A stretch of DNA of 64,000 nucleotides, from contig NZ_CAMLHO010000007.1 of NCBI RefSeq assembly GCF_946479765.1, positions 25,826-89,825 of the forward strand. The letters are read 5' to 3'. A program made the position numbers and the translations under genes. Shown here piece by piece: positions 50,336-59,190 of this stretch (the stretch's first letter is position 1; every line of letters starts with the position of its first letter). Under the pieces are notes generated by a model, which did no database searches, was not told the DNA's origin, and was given only the letters and a program-made list of their open reading frames with translations. The DNA is from an uncultured Aliivibrio sp. Lineage in GTDB: Bacteria; Pseudomonadota; Gammaproteobacteria; Enterobacterales; Vibrionaceae.

Positions 50336-51748
50336 TTATAGTACGTGTACAGATGCTGTGTTTGTTGTGCCTGATGGTACTAGAGCACCAGAAACCATAA
50401 CAACGATATCGCCTTTAGCACCAATACCAGATTCAAGAGCTAACTCTTTACCACGTAGGTAGAATGCGTCAGTACTGTCGATAGCATCAACAACCATTGG
50501 TGTAATACCTTTAGAAAGACAAAGTTGAGCAGCTGTCTTAGTATTAGTCGTTACGGCAATGATTCTTGCTGTTGGGAAGTATTTACGGATAGAACGAGCT
50601 GATTTACCCGCTTCTGTAGCAACTACGATTACAGGTGCGCTTAGTTTCTCTGCTGTATCAACAGCGCCTTTACATACCGCTTCAGTGATACGTAGGCGTG
50701 GGCTGTCTAGACGAGAGCTAAGTTCTGCTTTTAGTACTGCATCTGTACGAGCACAGATTGTAGCCATGATAGTCACAGCTTCGATAGGGTATTTACCTTT
50801 CGCAGACTCACCAGAAAGCATTACTGCATCGGTACCATCAAGGATTGCGTTAGCTACGTCGCCCGCTTCTGCGCGAGTTGGACGTGGGTTTTTGATCATA
50901 GAATCAAGCATTTGAGTTGCAGTGATTACAACCTTACGTGCGCGATTACATTTCTCGATCATCATCTTCTGTGCAAAGATTACTTCTTCAACAGGGATTT
51001 CAACACCAAGATCACCACGAGCAACCATGATACCGTCAGAAGCTTCTAGGATTGAATCGAAGTTATCTACACCTTCTTGGTTTTCAATCTTAGAGATGAT
51101 TTGGATGTGCTCGCCGCCGTTAGCAACAAGTAGAGCACGGATTTCTTTAACATCTTCTTCTTTACGAATAAAAGATGCAGCAACGAAATCAACGCCTTGC
51201 TCACAACCAAATTTAAGGTCAGCTTTATCTTTTTCAGAAAGAGCTGGAAGCTTAACTGAAACGCCAGGAAGGTTAACGCCTTTGTTTTCGCCTAGGTCAC
51301 CGTTGTTAAGAACTTTACATTTAACTTCAGTTTCAGTAGTCGAAACTACTTCCATTTCAATTAGACCATCATCAACAAGGATAGTGTTACCAGCAACAAG
51401 GTCTTTTGCAAAACCTAGGTAAGTAACAGCAACAACGTCTTTATTACCAACAACTGAAATGTCAGTTGTAAATGTGAAGTCTTGACCAGCTACTAGAGCA
51501 ACGTCATCGCCGTTTTCTAGTTTGATAGTACGGATTTCAGGACCTTTAGTATCAAGCAGGATAGCAAGTTGCTTGCCTGTGTTCTTCATTACTTGACGAA
51601 GATTATCGATACGGTTGCCGTGCTCTTGGAAATTGCCGTGTGAGAAGTTAAGGCGCATTACGTTCATGCCAGCATTTGCTAATTCAGTTAGTTTTTCTAC
51701 TGATTCAGTTTTCGGGCCAATCGTACAAACGATTTTGGTCTTTTTCAT
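50336..51748 (-). CDS. pykF: pyruvate kinase I
   Basis: Glycolytic enzyme of 470 aa, phosphoenolpyruvate plus ADP to pyruvate plus ATP. N terminus [20 protein letters not shown], substrate region [19 protein letters not shown], catalytic [16 protein letters not shown], the signature [17 protein letters not shown] and [19 protein letters not shown]. Length and N terminus match E. coli PykF rather than PykA. Confidence 0.96.
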   Translation of the reverse strand: MKKTKIVCTIGPKTESVEKLTELANAGMNVMRLNFSHGNFQEHGNRIDNLRQVMKNTGKQLAILLDTKGPEIRTIKLENGDDVALVAGQDFTFTTDISVVGNKDVVAVTYLGFAKDLVAGNTILVDDGLIEMEVVSTTETEVKCKVLNNGDLGENKGVNLPGVSVKLPALSEKDKADLKFGCEQGVDFVAASFIRKEEDVKEIRALLVANGGEHIQIISKIENQEGVDNFDSILEASDGIMVARGDLGVEIPVEEVIFAQKMMIEKCNRARKVVITATQMLDSMIKNPRPTRAEAGDVANAILDGTDAVMLSGESAKGKYPIEAVTIMATICARTDAVLKAELSSRLDSPRLRITEAVCKGAVDTAEKLSAPVIVVATEAGKSARSIRKYFPTARIIAVTTNTKTAAQLCLSKGITPMVVDAIDSTDAFYLRGKELALESGIGAKGDIVVMVSGALVPSGTTNTASVHVL

Positions 51749-52135
51749 GTGAGAAATCTCTCCAGATGAGTATATTTAAAATGATAAACGCAGTAATGCT
51801 CAGTCTAATGGTATGAAATGTTGAAAATTTACAACAAAATTATCCTTCATAACCGTTATGACTAAGCATATATATTCAATAATTACCTGTAGTTTAGACC
51901 GAAAAGAGTAATGGATTATTGATTCAGGTAAATAATTTGCACTTTAATCACAATATTAAAAACAAATTTACATTACTCAACATCGTTTCAGTCTGATCTT
52001 GTTTGTAAGTTTCTATCGATTTTGGTGCAAATTCTAACAGTAAAACTGATGAAGATCACTTTCTTGTTACGCAGATTTTTGCTAAATATTTATTTTGCAA
52101 GTCAAAATAAAAAAGGCACTTAATGTGCCTTTATA
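51749..52135. other. 387-base region upstream of pykF
   Basis: AT-rich, no gene seen. Contains the pykF promoter and 5' leader and, at 52103-52133, the terminator of the minus-strand membrane-protein gene. Confidence 0.6.
52103..52133 (-). terminator. intrinsic terminator after membrane-protein gene
   Basis: AAAGGCAC and GTGCCTTT form a stem around TTAAT, with a T-rich tract on the minus strand. Confidence 0.8.
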
Positions 52136-52537
52136 TTATTGATTTTCAATTGGTTGATATGCTTTAAGTTTTTGCATTCCTTTAGCTAATTTTACAAACC
52201 AAGTACCAATAGCAAGTAATGAGATGACTGCGCCAATAACAGGAATTGCGGAGTATATTTTATCAAGAATAGAACTGTGTACCCAATACTCTAAGCCAGC
52301 AACCATACCACTCATTGTTGCAGCAGTAACAGCAAGAACAACAAAGAAAGTAAGGAAAAGAAAGAAGCTTTTAATGATGGCGTAGTAGTGACTATTGACG
52401 ACATCGTCGTTAGTCCCTTTATTCATTTGGTATCCCGCATAAATAATTGCCACAATGCCTGAAACCATTAGTGTTATTGGTGTTAATAGGCTAGCGATAT
52501 AAGCAAACCAGATGCCTTTATTTGTTTTATTTGACAT
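52136..52537 (-). CDS. small multi-pass membrane protein (DUF4870-like)
   Basis: A 133-aa protein with about three hydrophobic segments (residues about 9-31, 47-70 and 90-112) and a short basic-polar tail ending KAYQPIENQ. The layout and N terminus (NKGIWFAYIASLLTPITLM) resemble DUF4870 proteins, but this is by eye. The ATG at 52537 has GGAT upstream; a GTG at 52567 is also in frame. Stands 92 bases from the next upstream gene on the same strand. Function unknown. Confidence 0.7.
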   Translation of the reverse strand: MSNKTNKGIWFAYIASLLTPITLMVSGIVAIIYAGYQMNKGTNDDVVNSHYYAIIKSFFLFLTFFVVLAVTAATMSGMVAGLEYWVHSSILDKIYSAIPVIGAVISLLAIGTWFVKLAKGMQKLKAYQPIENQ

Positions 52538-52629
52538 GGTAGTTATCCAATTATGAAGTTGTAACACAAGTATATACCTATTTTTTATATGGGAATATAC
52601 TTGTGACGGATAAGCGTAGAATGCACAAA

Positions 52630-54174
52630 TTAAGGCTTTAACATGCGCTTTAAAATTTTACCGGTAGCAGTCATTGGTAATGCTTCAACGATATCAAGAT
52701 GTTTTGGGCACTTATAATCAGCTAAGTGCTCTCTACTCCATTTTATTAACTCTTTTTCAGAAACAGAATGTTCCTCTTTCAAGATAATAAAGGCTTTTAC
52801 TTCTTCTCCAAAGCGAGGGTGATCAACGCCAATCACTGCGACTAAATGAACCGAAGGGTGCTTCATATAAACTTCTTCAACTTCACGTGGATAAACATTA
52901 TAACCACCGCTAATGATTAGCTCCTTTAAGCGGTCAACGACATAGATATACCCTTCGTCATCAAAACGTACAATATCACCTGTGTGTAGCCACCCATTAA
53001 TAATGGTTTTTGCCGTCTCTTGTGGTTTTTTGTAATAGCCTTTCATTACGTTATGGCCGCGAATAACCAGCTCACCTTCTTGTCCTATTGGTAATTCATG
53101 ACCATTTTTATCGACCACCTTCATGGTAACTCCCGGTAAAGGTTGTCCAATACTTCCGGGTTTTCTTTCAAATTCTAAATGGTTAAATGCGGCAACAGGA
53201 GATGATTCTGATAAACCGTAACCTTCGATGACTGGAACTTGTAGCTTTTCTTCAAATTGCTTAAGAACCTCAACGGGCATGGAAGCACCGCCAGAGATGG
53301 CAACTTTAAGCGTTTGCGCTATCTCTTTTAGGTATTCGCCAGGGTGTTTTTCTGCATAAGCAAGTAAACCAATGAACATGGTAGGTACACCAGCTAAGTG
53401 TGTCACTTTATGCTCATGGACTTGCTGAAGAACGGTCTTAGGTACAAAGCGCGCAATAAGAACTAATGCGCTGCCAGCTAGAATAGAGGTGTTCATGATC
53501 AATGATTGACCGAAAGTATGGAATAACGGAAGTATCGCAATACTTACATCAGTGCCTTTCTGATTGGTCAATGATTGACAGGCTTGTGCGTTACATAGCA
53601 TGTTACTTTGGCTTAGCTCAGCCCCTTTTGCTGCACCAGTAGTGCCTGATGTGTAGAGGATGACGCAGCTGTCTTCTGCGGTGCGATAGACGCTATCAAA
53701 GAGTTCTCTGCCAGTATGTAGCCACTGATTAAAAGAATGAGCAACAGTGGATTTTTGTGATTCAGTGGTTTCAATTAAAATGAAGTGCTCACAAAAATCG
53801 GCTTTCTCATAACCTTCGTAACCAAACTTACCAATAGGCATAGCCTCAGAGCCTTGATATGAAATAAGAGCAACGGCATCAGAATCTTTCAAATGGTAAG
53901 CGACTTCATCGCCTTTTAGCATCACGTTAAGCGGAACAACAACAGCTCCTATTTTCTGTATTGCATAATAAGCAATAACAAACTCGGGCGTATTAGGGCA
54001 TGACAAGGCAATTTTTTCATCAGGTTTGATATTAAGTTGAGTTAAATGATCAGCAATGGCGTTCACTTTCTTATTTAATTCAAAATAGGTGATTTTTTGA
54101 TCTTGGAAGATAAGTGCAATGTTATTTGGACGAAAAGTGGCGTTGCGCTCAAGATTAGTGGCTAAATTATACAT
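52630..54174 (-). CDS. long-chain fatty acid-CoA ligase
   Basis: AMP-forming acyl-CoA synthetase of 514 aa. ILYTSGTTGAAKGAELSQSN is the nucleotide signature; EGYGLSESSPVAAFNHLE, GWLHTGDIVRFDDEGYIYVV, and the C-terminal catalytic lysine in LPMTATGKILKRML are present. Closer in size to the fadD13/caiC group than to the 616-aa ligase at 45521, so the window encodes two unrelated subtypes. The last residues run KILKRMLKP to the stop. Confidence 0.9.
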   Translation of the reverse strand: MYNLATNLERNATFRPNNIALIFQDQKITYFELNKKVNAIADHLTQLNIKPDEKIALSCPNTPEFVIAYYAIQKIGAVVVPLNVMLKGDEVAYHLKDSDAVALISYQGSEAMPIGKFGYEGYEKADFCEHFILIETTESQKSTVAHSFNQWLHTGRELFDSVYRTAEDSCVILYTSGTTGAAKGAELSQSNMLCNAQACQSLTNQKGTDVSIAILPLFHTFGQSLIMNTSILAGSALVLIARFVPKTVLQQVHEHKVTHLAGVPTMFIGLLAYAEKHPGEYLKEIAQTLKVAISGGASMPVEVLKQFEEKLQVPVIEGYGLSESSPVAAFNHLEFERKPGSIGQPLPGVTMKVVDKNGHELPIGQEGELVIRGHNVMKGYYKKPQETAKTIINGWLHTGDIVRFDDEGYIYVVDRLKELIISGGYNVYPREVEEVYMKHPSVHLVAVIGVDHPRFGEEVKAFIILKEEHSVSEKELIKWSREHLADYKCPKHLDIVEALPMTATGKILKRMLKP

Positions 54175-54493
54175 AGATAACCTTTATTATTAATTGTTGT
54201 TATATCGATAAACGTCTAGATAACGTTAGTGTATATCAAGGAGGGGTGAAATCGAGGTTAAAAAAGGGATTTTGGTCAAATTATTATGAATAAGAGCAGT
54301 AGGTTGGATTTTTAAGGATCACTGCTCTTTATAATGTTATTTAAGAGAGCTTTATGGAATAAGAAGATAGATTTTCGTATTTGTGACCTTGCTATAGTGC
54401 GATTGGTTCTTTTATAGAGTAATTGGCTATTTTTAAAGAGAGGGAAGATTAGAGATAATTATACGATAAGAAAGAGATCTCAAGGAAGGGAAC
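54175..54493. other. 319-base region before the 49-aa gene
   Basis: AT-rich, no gene seen. Carries the promoter of the divergent acyl-CoA ligase gene and of the small membrane-protein gene; no operator recognised. Confidence 0.55.
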
Positions 54494-54643
54494 ATGAGTA
54501 AACAGGGAATATTAAGTATTATTATTGCGCTGATTGTTGTTGCAACATTTACTGCGGGATTAATGAGGTCGACAATCGAATTGTTGATATTTTTACTCTT
54601 AGTTGGTTATCTTTTAATTATTAAGAGAAAGCAGAAAGAGTAA
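54494..54643 (+). CDS. small membrane protein, 49 aa
   Basis: Starts at ATG 54494 behind a strong AAGGAAGGG. The product has two hydrophobic segments (about residues 5-20 and 28-43) around a short GLMRSTIE turn and ends in a basic tail IIKRKQKE. A perfect terminator follows 10 bases after the stop, so this is a complete transcription unit. The family is not recognised. It is the last core gene before the integrated element. Confidence 0.7.
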   Translation: MSKQGILSIIIALIVVATFTAGLMRSTIELLIFLLLVGYLLIIKRKQKE

Positions 54644-54652
54644 GTAGAAAGC

Positions 54653-54690
54653 AAAAAGGCAGATAAGTAAAAATACTTATCTGCCTTTTC
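54653..54690. terminator. bidirectional terminator between the 49-aa gene and the tRNA
   Basis: AAAAGGCAGATAAGTA and TACTTATCTGCCTTTT form a perfect 16-bp stem around AAAA. It ends the small gene on the plus strand and the tRNA transcript on the minus strand. Confidence 0.9.
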
Positions 54691-54695
54691 TAATT

Positions 54696-54743
54696 TGGTG
54701 GCCCCTCCCAGATTTGAACTGGGGACCGAACGATTATGAGTCC
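54696..54743 (-). pseudogene. 3' half of a tRNA-Ile(CAU)-like gene, attachment-site remnant
   Basis: On the minus strand the last 48 bases read as anticodon loop CTCATAA, the 3' strand of the anticodon stem, a T arm with GTTCAAATC, acceptor AGGGGCC and CCA. This matches the 3' half of tRNA-Ile2 (CAU). On the 5' side identity to a tRNA stops two bases before the anticodon loop: only two of five anticodon-stem pairs can form and no D arm or 5' acceptor strand follows. It is a truncated copy left at one end of an integrated element, next to a tyrosine recombinase. The intact gene should be at the other end, beyond the window. Confidence 0.8.
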
Positions 54744-54996
54744 GAAAAGATTCATTTTCATAGACGTTCATTGTTATGCAAAATTAATTATAATCAATGA
54801 GTTATTTTTATTTTGCATTTCATTGCGTTTCATAAAATGTTACTCAAATTCCCTCTTGTCTGACCCATTATCTGACCAGAAATAAGTGTTTCTTGATTCA
54901 GATGATATTTTGTCAACATGGTTTCTGGCTAGTATCTCATTATGTCTTTTTCAAATTGACGGTACTTTTGCTGAAAACAACAAGGGAAATTTAACG

Positions 54997-56340
54997 ATGT
55001 TAACAGCAACCCAAATTCAATCCGCTGTAAATAAGTCTTCATCTTACTATCTATGGGATCAATCTGGTCAAAGAGGAACTGGAAGGCTAGGTGTGAAAGT
55101 TTTGCCTTCGGGTAAAAAGCAATTTGTTTTTCGTTATTATCAACAAAGAAAAGAGAGGTTCATCTCTCTGGGTTTATTTAGATCTCGCACTAATGGCATG
55201 ACTTTAGTTGAAGCAAGAGAAAAAATGCAGGAATTTTCTGCCTTATTAATGCAGGGTAAAGATCCTAAAAAACATATCGAGCAACTAGCGATTGAAGAGA
55301 AAAAGATTGAAGATGAGCATAATGAGAAGGGGACATTAAAAGAGCTTTTTCATAGTTATACTGAGCGGATGAAAATTGATGGAAAACGTACTTATAAAGC
55401 GGTATTAGTTAGCTTAGAAAAAGAGTTTTATCCGTATATATCACCAGACACAAAAGCTTGTGATGTAACAACAAATCAAATCAAATTTGTGATCAGTAAA
55501 ATTATTCAGCGTGGTGGTGAGACGGTAAGTAACCGTGTTCGCAGCTATATTATGGCAGCATTTAATCATGGTATGAAGTTTGATAATGATCCTCGATATT
55601 TTTCATTACATTCGACATTTGATATTAAATTTAATCCTGTGAATCCTATTCCCAGGCAAAAAAATGCTGAGCGAGTAGGCGAACGCTTTTTAGATTGGGA
55701 TGAATTAAAGAGATTTCTGATTGATTTAAATAGTGATTATGGTTCTTTTAATATGGGGAAAGATTTTCGCAATTTAGCTCAACTATGTATTTATCTCGGA
55801 GGGCAGCGTCCCTATGAAATCATTACGCTGTCATGGTCGAATGTAAACTGGAAAGAGAGGTTCATTATTATTGAACGAGGATTATCAAAAAATAATCGTG
55901 AGCATTCCGTACCTCTAAATGAATTGGCATATCAAGCTTTACTTAATCAATATGAGTTAAGTGGCGATGGTAAATATATGTTTCCAAATCCTAATGATGC
56001 AACTCGTCATGCACTTACCAGCTCATTTGGTCGCTCAATAACTCGTTATCGTGAAGAAAAACAGATGGCACATTTTTCGCCAAGAGACTTGAGACGCACA
56101 TGTAAAACATTAATGGGAGCCTGTCGGATCGATAAGCAAACACGAGACAGGTTACAAAACCATGCGTTACAAGATGTAAGTTCTAAGCACTATGACAGAT
56201 ATGATTACTTTGATGAGAAACTGGAAGCGCTCATTATTTGGAATGACAAACTAAAGGATTTGATCGATTACAAACCGCCATCACTTGCGCTAGTACCGTC
56301 ATTGTCACTAGGGAAGGTAACTCTAACATTAGCGAAGTAA
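54997..56340 (+). CDS. int: P4-type tyrosine recombinase (integrase)
   Basis: Site-specific recombinase of 447 aa. Arm-binding N-terminal domain (about residues 18-100, with RLGVKVLPSGKKQFVFRYY and FISLGLF), core-binding domain (about 110-215) and a catalytic domain with the first Arg in YLGGQRPYEI (Arg271), the HxxR region HFSPRDLRRT (His359), a later His in NHALQDVSS and the Tyr nucleophile in KHYDRYDY (Tyr399). The ATG at 54997 has AAGGGAAA upstream; an extension to 54886 is rejected. Lies 250 bases from the tRNA fragment it presumably uses as attachment site. Confidence 0.93.
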   Translation: MLTATQIQSAVNKSSSYYLWDQSGQRGTGRLGVKVLPSGKKQFVFRYYQQRKERFISLGLFRSRTNGMTLVEAREKMQEFSALLMQGKDPKKHIEQLAIEEKKIEDEHNEKGTLKELFHSYTERMKIDGKRTYKAVLVSLEKEFYPYISPDTKACDVTTNQIKFVISKIIQRGGETVSNRVRSYIMAAFNHGMKFDNDPRYFSLHSTFDIKFNPVNPIPRQKNAERVGERFLDWDELKRFLIDLNSDYGSFNMGKDFRNLAQLCIYLGGQRPYEIITLSWSNVNWKERFIIIERGLSKNNREHSVPLNELAYQALLNQYELSGDGKYMFPNPNDATRHALTSSFGRSITRYREEKQMAHFSPRDLRRTCKTLMGACRIDKQTRDRLQNHALQDVSSKHYDRYDYFDEKLEALIIWNDKLKDLIDYKPPSLALVPSLSLGKVTLTLAK

Positions 56341-56832
56341 CATTGTTGATTGAAAGCCCTACTGGGAGTATACAGTAAAAACCATGTCAATTCGCGTGTG
56401 AGTGATAGCCATTTAGTGGCAAGGTTTTATCTGGATGATATAAGCGTACACACTATGTATCAATGGTGTGTATGCTTTTTTATCCCTGAAGGCTTAGCAA
56501 GGCGATGGCATCACTGCGTGAAACCATTACCCTGCCAAAAGGGTCTTTAAGGGAAATGATGGTAAAGTAAAATAAAATAATAAAGCCACTCCCGACGCTC
56601 GCGCAGTTCACTACTCGCTAGGCATTTATGATTTTCCTTGACCATCGGTATCACACTCGTAGAAGACCCTCAGTAACTCGCTTTTGGACAAAAGCGACTT
56701 AGAAAATCGTAGCTTTCTATTGAATTTTCATTTATTCAAACCATACCAAGTGCGTTTTTTCGCAAATAAGGAGCAAGAGCTAAGGGGGATAGTATAGAAT
56801 CTCCTGAAAATATAGAGAAAGCGAGGAACTGC
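56341..56832. other. 492-base gap after the integrase gene
   Basis: No convincing gene. It contains the integrase terminator (56443-56482), a short hairpin with GGAC loop (56678-56697) that recurs in variant form near 59029, and a leader before the 585-aa gene with AGGAACTGC as likely ribosome site. Confidence 0.6.
56443..56482 (+). terminator. intrinsic terminator after the integrase gene
   Basis: AGCGTACACAC and GTGTGTATGCT pair (one G-T) around a 12-base loop and are followed by six T. Confidence 0.8.
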
Positions 56833-58590
56833 ATGGACAATTTTCAAGACCTTATTGAGCACAGTACCGTCGATGACCTGAAATTTCGCATCAAGTCATT
56901 ACCATTTTCTTGTGCTATTCCTAGTCGTAAAGCAGAAATTGCAAGCACACTGTTGAATGTGTTGATGAACCTAGACAATCTACAGTCAATTTGGAACCAC
57001 CTCTCAGAGGTTCAGAAGCTTGCTTTGCAAGAGGCCGTTCACAACCAAGTAGGTTATATGGACGGTTTCGTTTTCTGGTCAAAATATCAAAAAGAGCCAC
57101 CTAGCAGAGAAGATTGGTCTTTGTATAGAATTCAAGATAAAGCGAACACTGACAAAGCGTTAGCTCCGTTCTTCTATCCTGATTGCCGTTACGGTTCTTC
57201 AGTTAGAATTCCCAATGATCTATTAGCTTTTTTGAAGCCTCATGTACCACTGCCGCCACATTTTTCTTTACCGACGGCAATTGTCGATGGTGAAGAGGCT
57301 GAAACGCTAGAGACACCACAATACACGGAAGCAGAGCTTAATATTCTGATTAACACCATTAAGGATAAGAAGTTAAAAGTCAGCCCGAAAACAGGGCAAC
57401 CTTCTAAAGCATTGCTCAATCAACTGTGCAACCGACTCAATGAACCGTATCAAAATGCATCATCACTTGATGATGAATCAGCGAATAGCATAAAGGCTTT
57501 TGGTTGGATTCAAATCCTTAGAGCCGCGTTATGGATCAAAGAGATAAATGGCGAATTGCAAATCAACCTGAAAAAAGCTTCTCTTCATCAACGACATTGT
57601 GATGTCATTAAGCAACTTTTCTGGGACTGGAAAGATCGAAGCAAATTTGATGAGTTTTCACGTATCAATCAGATAAAAGGGCAAAAAGGAAAAGGTCAGA
57701 AATATTTTACAAATGTTTTGAGCCGCAGGAACGCTTGTATAGAAACGCTTCGAGCTTGTCCACCTGAGCAATGGGTCTCTTTTGATGACTATCTGAGATT
57801 AATGGCTGTTGAAAGGCAATTTTTTAATGTTACGTCGGAACCCTATAGTTTGTATATTGGTGATTCCACGTATGGTCGCATTCATGACGATATTTTTCTT
57901 ACTAATGTTTACACTCGCTGCCTAATGATGGAGTATTTCGCTACTCTAGGGATCGTAGATATTGCTTACGTAACGCCTGATAACGCTCAAGACAATTACT
58001 ATGACCGTTGGGGGCAATATGATCTAGATTATTTGTCCGTTTATGATGGATTAAAGCATATCAGGCTCACAAAGCTCGGAGCCTATGTGCTTGGTGTTAT
58101 TGATACTTACACCGATGTATCAGATTCAACAAAAACATCGATCGTATTGTTGCCGAAAAATCGTGTGCAGTTTATGCAGTTACCCGCTACCAGTGAGCGA
58201 GTATTTCTTACTAATTATGCTGATGAAGTTAACGATCAAGTTTGGCAACTATGTACAAGTAAACTACTTTCACACATCGAAAATGGCGGTGATCTAGAAG
58301 AAATACAATCTTTCCTCTCAGAAAGAGATGAACAACCTTATTTTCCAACTCAAATTGAGCACCTCTTCAAAACGTTGGAAAACAATAAGAATGCAGTACG
58401 ATTAGAGGGGCGGTTTTTACTTTTGAAATGCGACACCGAGTCGATCGCAAAGAACATAGCGTCAGCACCAAAAATACAGAAATGGTGCCAACGCGTAGGC
58501 AAAGATCAGTTGATTATCCCAGAGGGCAAAGAGTCGTTGTTTAGACAACTAGTACATGAACTCGCCTATGCGATGCCTATACAGTCATAG
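56833..58590 (+). CDS. 585-aa protein of unknown function with SAP-like and winged-helix-like N terminus
   Basis: I do not recognise a named family with certainty. The N terminus (LIEHSTVDDLKFRIKSLP, then PSRKAEIASTLLNVL) looks like a SAP-type helix-loop-helix, followed by HLSEVQKLALQEAVH, which resembles the helicase-associated winged-helix repeat of XPB-like proteins. From memory, similar proteins of unknown function occur near SNF2-type helicases; this was not checked. A middle segment TEAELNILINTIKDKKLKVS continues the helical repeat pattern. No nuclease or ATPase motif is visible. The product is soluble, with no signal or membrane segment. Ribosome site AGGAACTGC. It stands alone, so any partner is missing or outside the window. 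Confidence 0.75.
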   Translation: MDNFQDLIEHSTVDDLKFRIKSLPFSCAIPSRKAEIASTLLNVLMNLDNLQSIWNHLSEVQKLALQEAVHNQVGYMDGFVFWSKYQKEPPSREDWSLYRIQDKANTDKALAPFFYPDCRYGSSVRIPNDLLAFLKPHVPLPPHFSLPTAIVDGEEAETLETPQYTEAELNILINTIKDKKLKVSPKTGQPSKALLNQLCNRLNEPYQNASSLDDESANSIKAFGWIQILRAALWIKEINGELQINLKKASLHQRHCDVIKQLFWDWKDRSKFDEFSRINQIKGQKGKGQKYFTNVLSRRNACIETLRACPPEQWVSFDDYLRLMAVERQFFNVTSEPYSLYIGDSTYGRIHDDIFLTNVYTRCLMMEYFATLGIVDIAYVTPDNAQDNYYDRWGQYDLDYLSVYDGLKHIRLTKLGAYVLGVIDTYTDVSDSTKTSIVLLPKNRVQFMQLPATSERVFLTNYADEVNDQVWQLCTSKLLSHIENGGDLEEIQSFLSERDEQPYFPTQIEHLFKTLENNKNAVRLEGRFLLLKCDTESIAKNIASAPKIQKWCQRVGKDQLIIPEGKESLFRQLVHELAYAMPIQS

Positions 58591-58665
58591 CTTTCTGTAG
58601 TGGCTAACAAGCGTTAGGCTAATGATTGTTAGCTTATGACATTAGAATTTTACTAGCCTACATAG

Positions 58666-58898
58666 TTAATCATCATCTGAAAATAGTTCTTCGATTTCAT
58701 CCCAATGAGGCAGTTGATGTGTTTTTCTACGACTTCAAACTGTAAGTTAACGGCATTTAACAATCTTTCAAATATATCGAATGAACCTGTAAAACGACCA
58801 TTTTCGATTTCTGAAATAGTCGTTTTATTAATTCTTGTCAGTTTTGATACTTGTACTTGTGTCAATCCGATATCATTACGTGTTTGCTTAATTCTTAG
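58666..58898 (-). pseudogene. decayed Xre/HipB-like antitoxin gene
   Basis: The minus strand codes for a helix-turn-helix: IKQTRNDIGLTQVQVSKL, then TRINKTTISEIENGRF and FERLLNAVNLQFEVVEK. The frame then breaks: adding one base in the A run at 58722-58726 restores THQLPHWDEIEELFSDDD and a stop at 58666, a typical end for these antitoxins. The 5' end is also damaged: the expected start position (58898) is CTA behind a TAG, leaving only a TTG at 58865 inside the helix-turn-helix. So the gene is probably inactive unless frameshifting and a rare start are used. No intact toxin partner is adjacent. Confidence 0.7.
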
Positions 58899-58944
58899 CT
58901 ATAATTCATTCGCATTCTAGTTAGCTATATAGTTAACATTCTAG
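58895..58944. repeat. two adjacent operator-like direct repeats
   Basis: TTAGCTATA...CATTCTAG occurs twice back to back (58895-58920, 26 bases, and 58921-58944, 24 bases). The pair sits at the 5' end of the decayed antitoxin gene and before a short plus-strand frame, as expected for the operator of an autoregulated Xre protein. Confidence 0.6.
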
Positions 58945-58966
58945 ATTATGATGGACTTATTAGTAT

Positions 58967-59059
58967 ATGGCTAACAATAAAGCGGAAGCATTTGAAGTAG
59001 AAAGAGCTATGGGTAAAGCTCACCCTACAACGTTTTTGGACAGAAACGTTTTAGCCTGA
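58967..59059 (+). CDS. possible 30-aa peptide, doubtful
   Basis: ATG at 58967 opens 30 codons (MANNKAEAFEVERAMGKAHP then TTFLDRNVLA) directly downstream of the operator-like repeats. A second short frame (ATG at 59060, 34 codons, ending VVFDGYLWI) follows one base later. There is no good ribosome site for the first. They may be fragments of one lost gene. I assign no function. Confidence 0.25.
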   Translation: MANNKAEAFEVERAMGKAHPTTFLDRNVLA

Positions 59060-59163
59060 TGGATGAAACTAACAAAAATAGGATTGTCATCGCAAATTCT
59101 AGCAGCATTATTGATTTTAGAGGCTATGGAAAAGTAGTTTTTGATGGTTATCTTTGGATTTAA

Positions 59164-59190
59164 CCTAATGAACACTTATTCATTAGGTTG
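59164..59190. terminator. hairpin at the 3' end of the NYN gene
   Basis: AACCTAATGAA and TTCATTAGGTT form a perfect 11-bp stem around CACTTA, overlapping the last codons of the NYN gene. No long T run is present. Confidence 0.5.

Noticed and set aside
54696..54772. Functional tRNA gene
   Set aside because: Only the 3' half is tRNA-like; the D arm and 5' acceptor strand are absent and the anticodon stem cannot form.
54886..54996. Longer N terminus of the integrase
   Set aside because: The extra 37 residues do not resemble the family N terminus, and the ribosome site AAGGGAAA precedes the ATG at 54997.
56350..56550. 66-aa frame after the integrase gene
   Set aside because: It spans the integrase terminator hairpin and has no ribosome site or recognisable similarity.
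58603..58633. Integron attC-like site (GCTAACAA ... GCGTTAGGC ... TTGTTAGC)
   Set aside because: The core-like heptamers and dyad are suggestive, but the segment is about 31 bp, shorter than any attC I know, with no inner L boxes and no integron integrase in the window.
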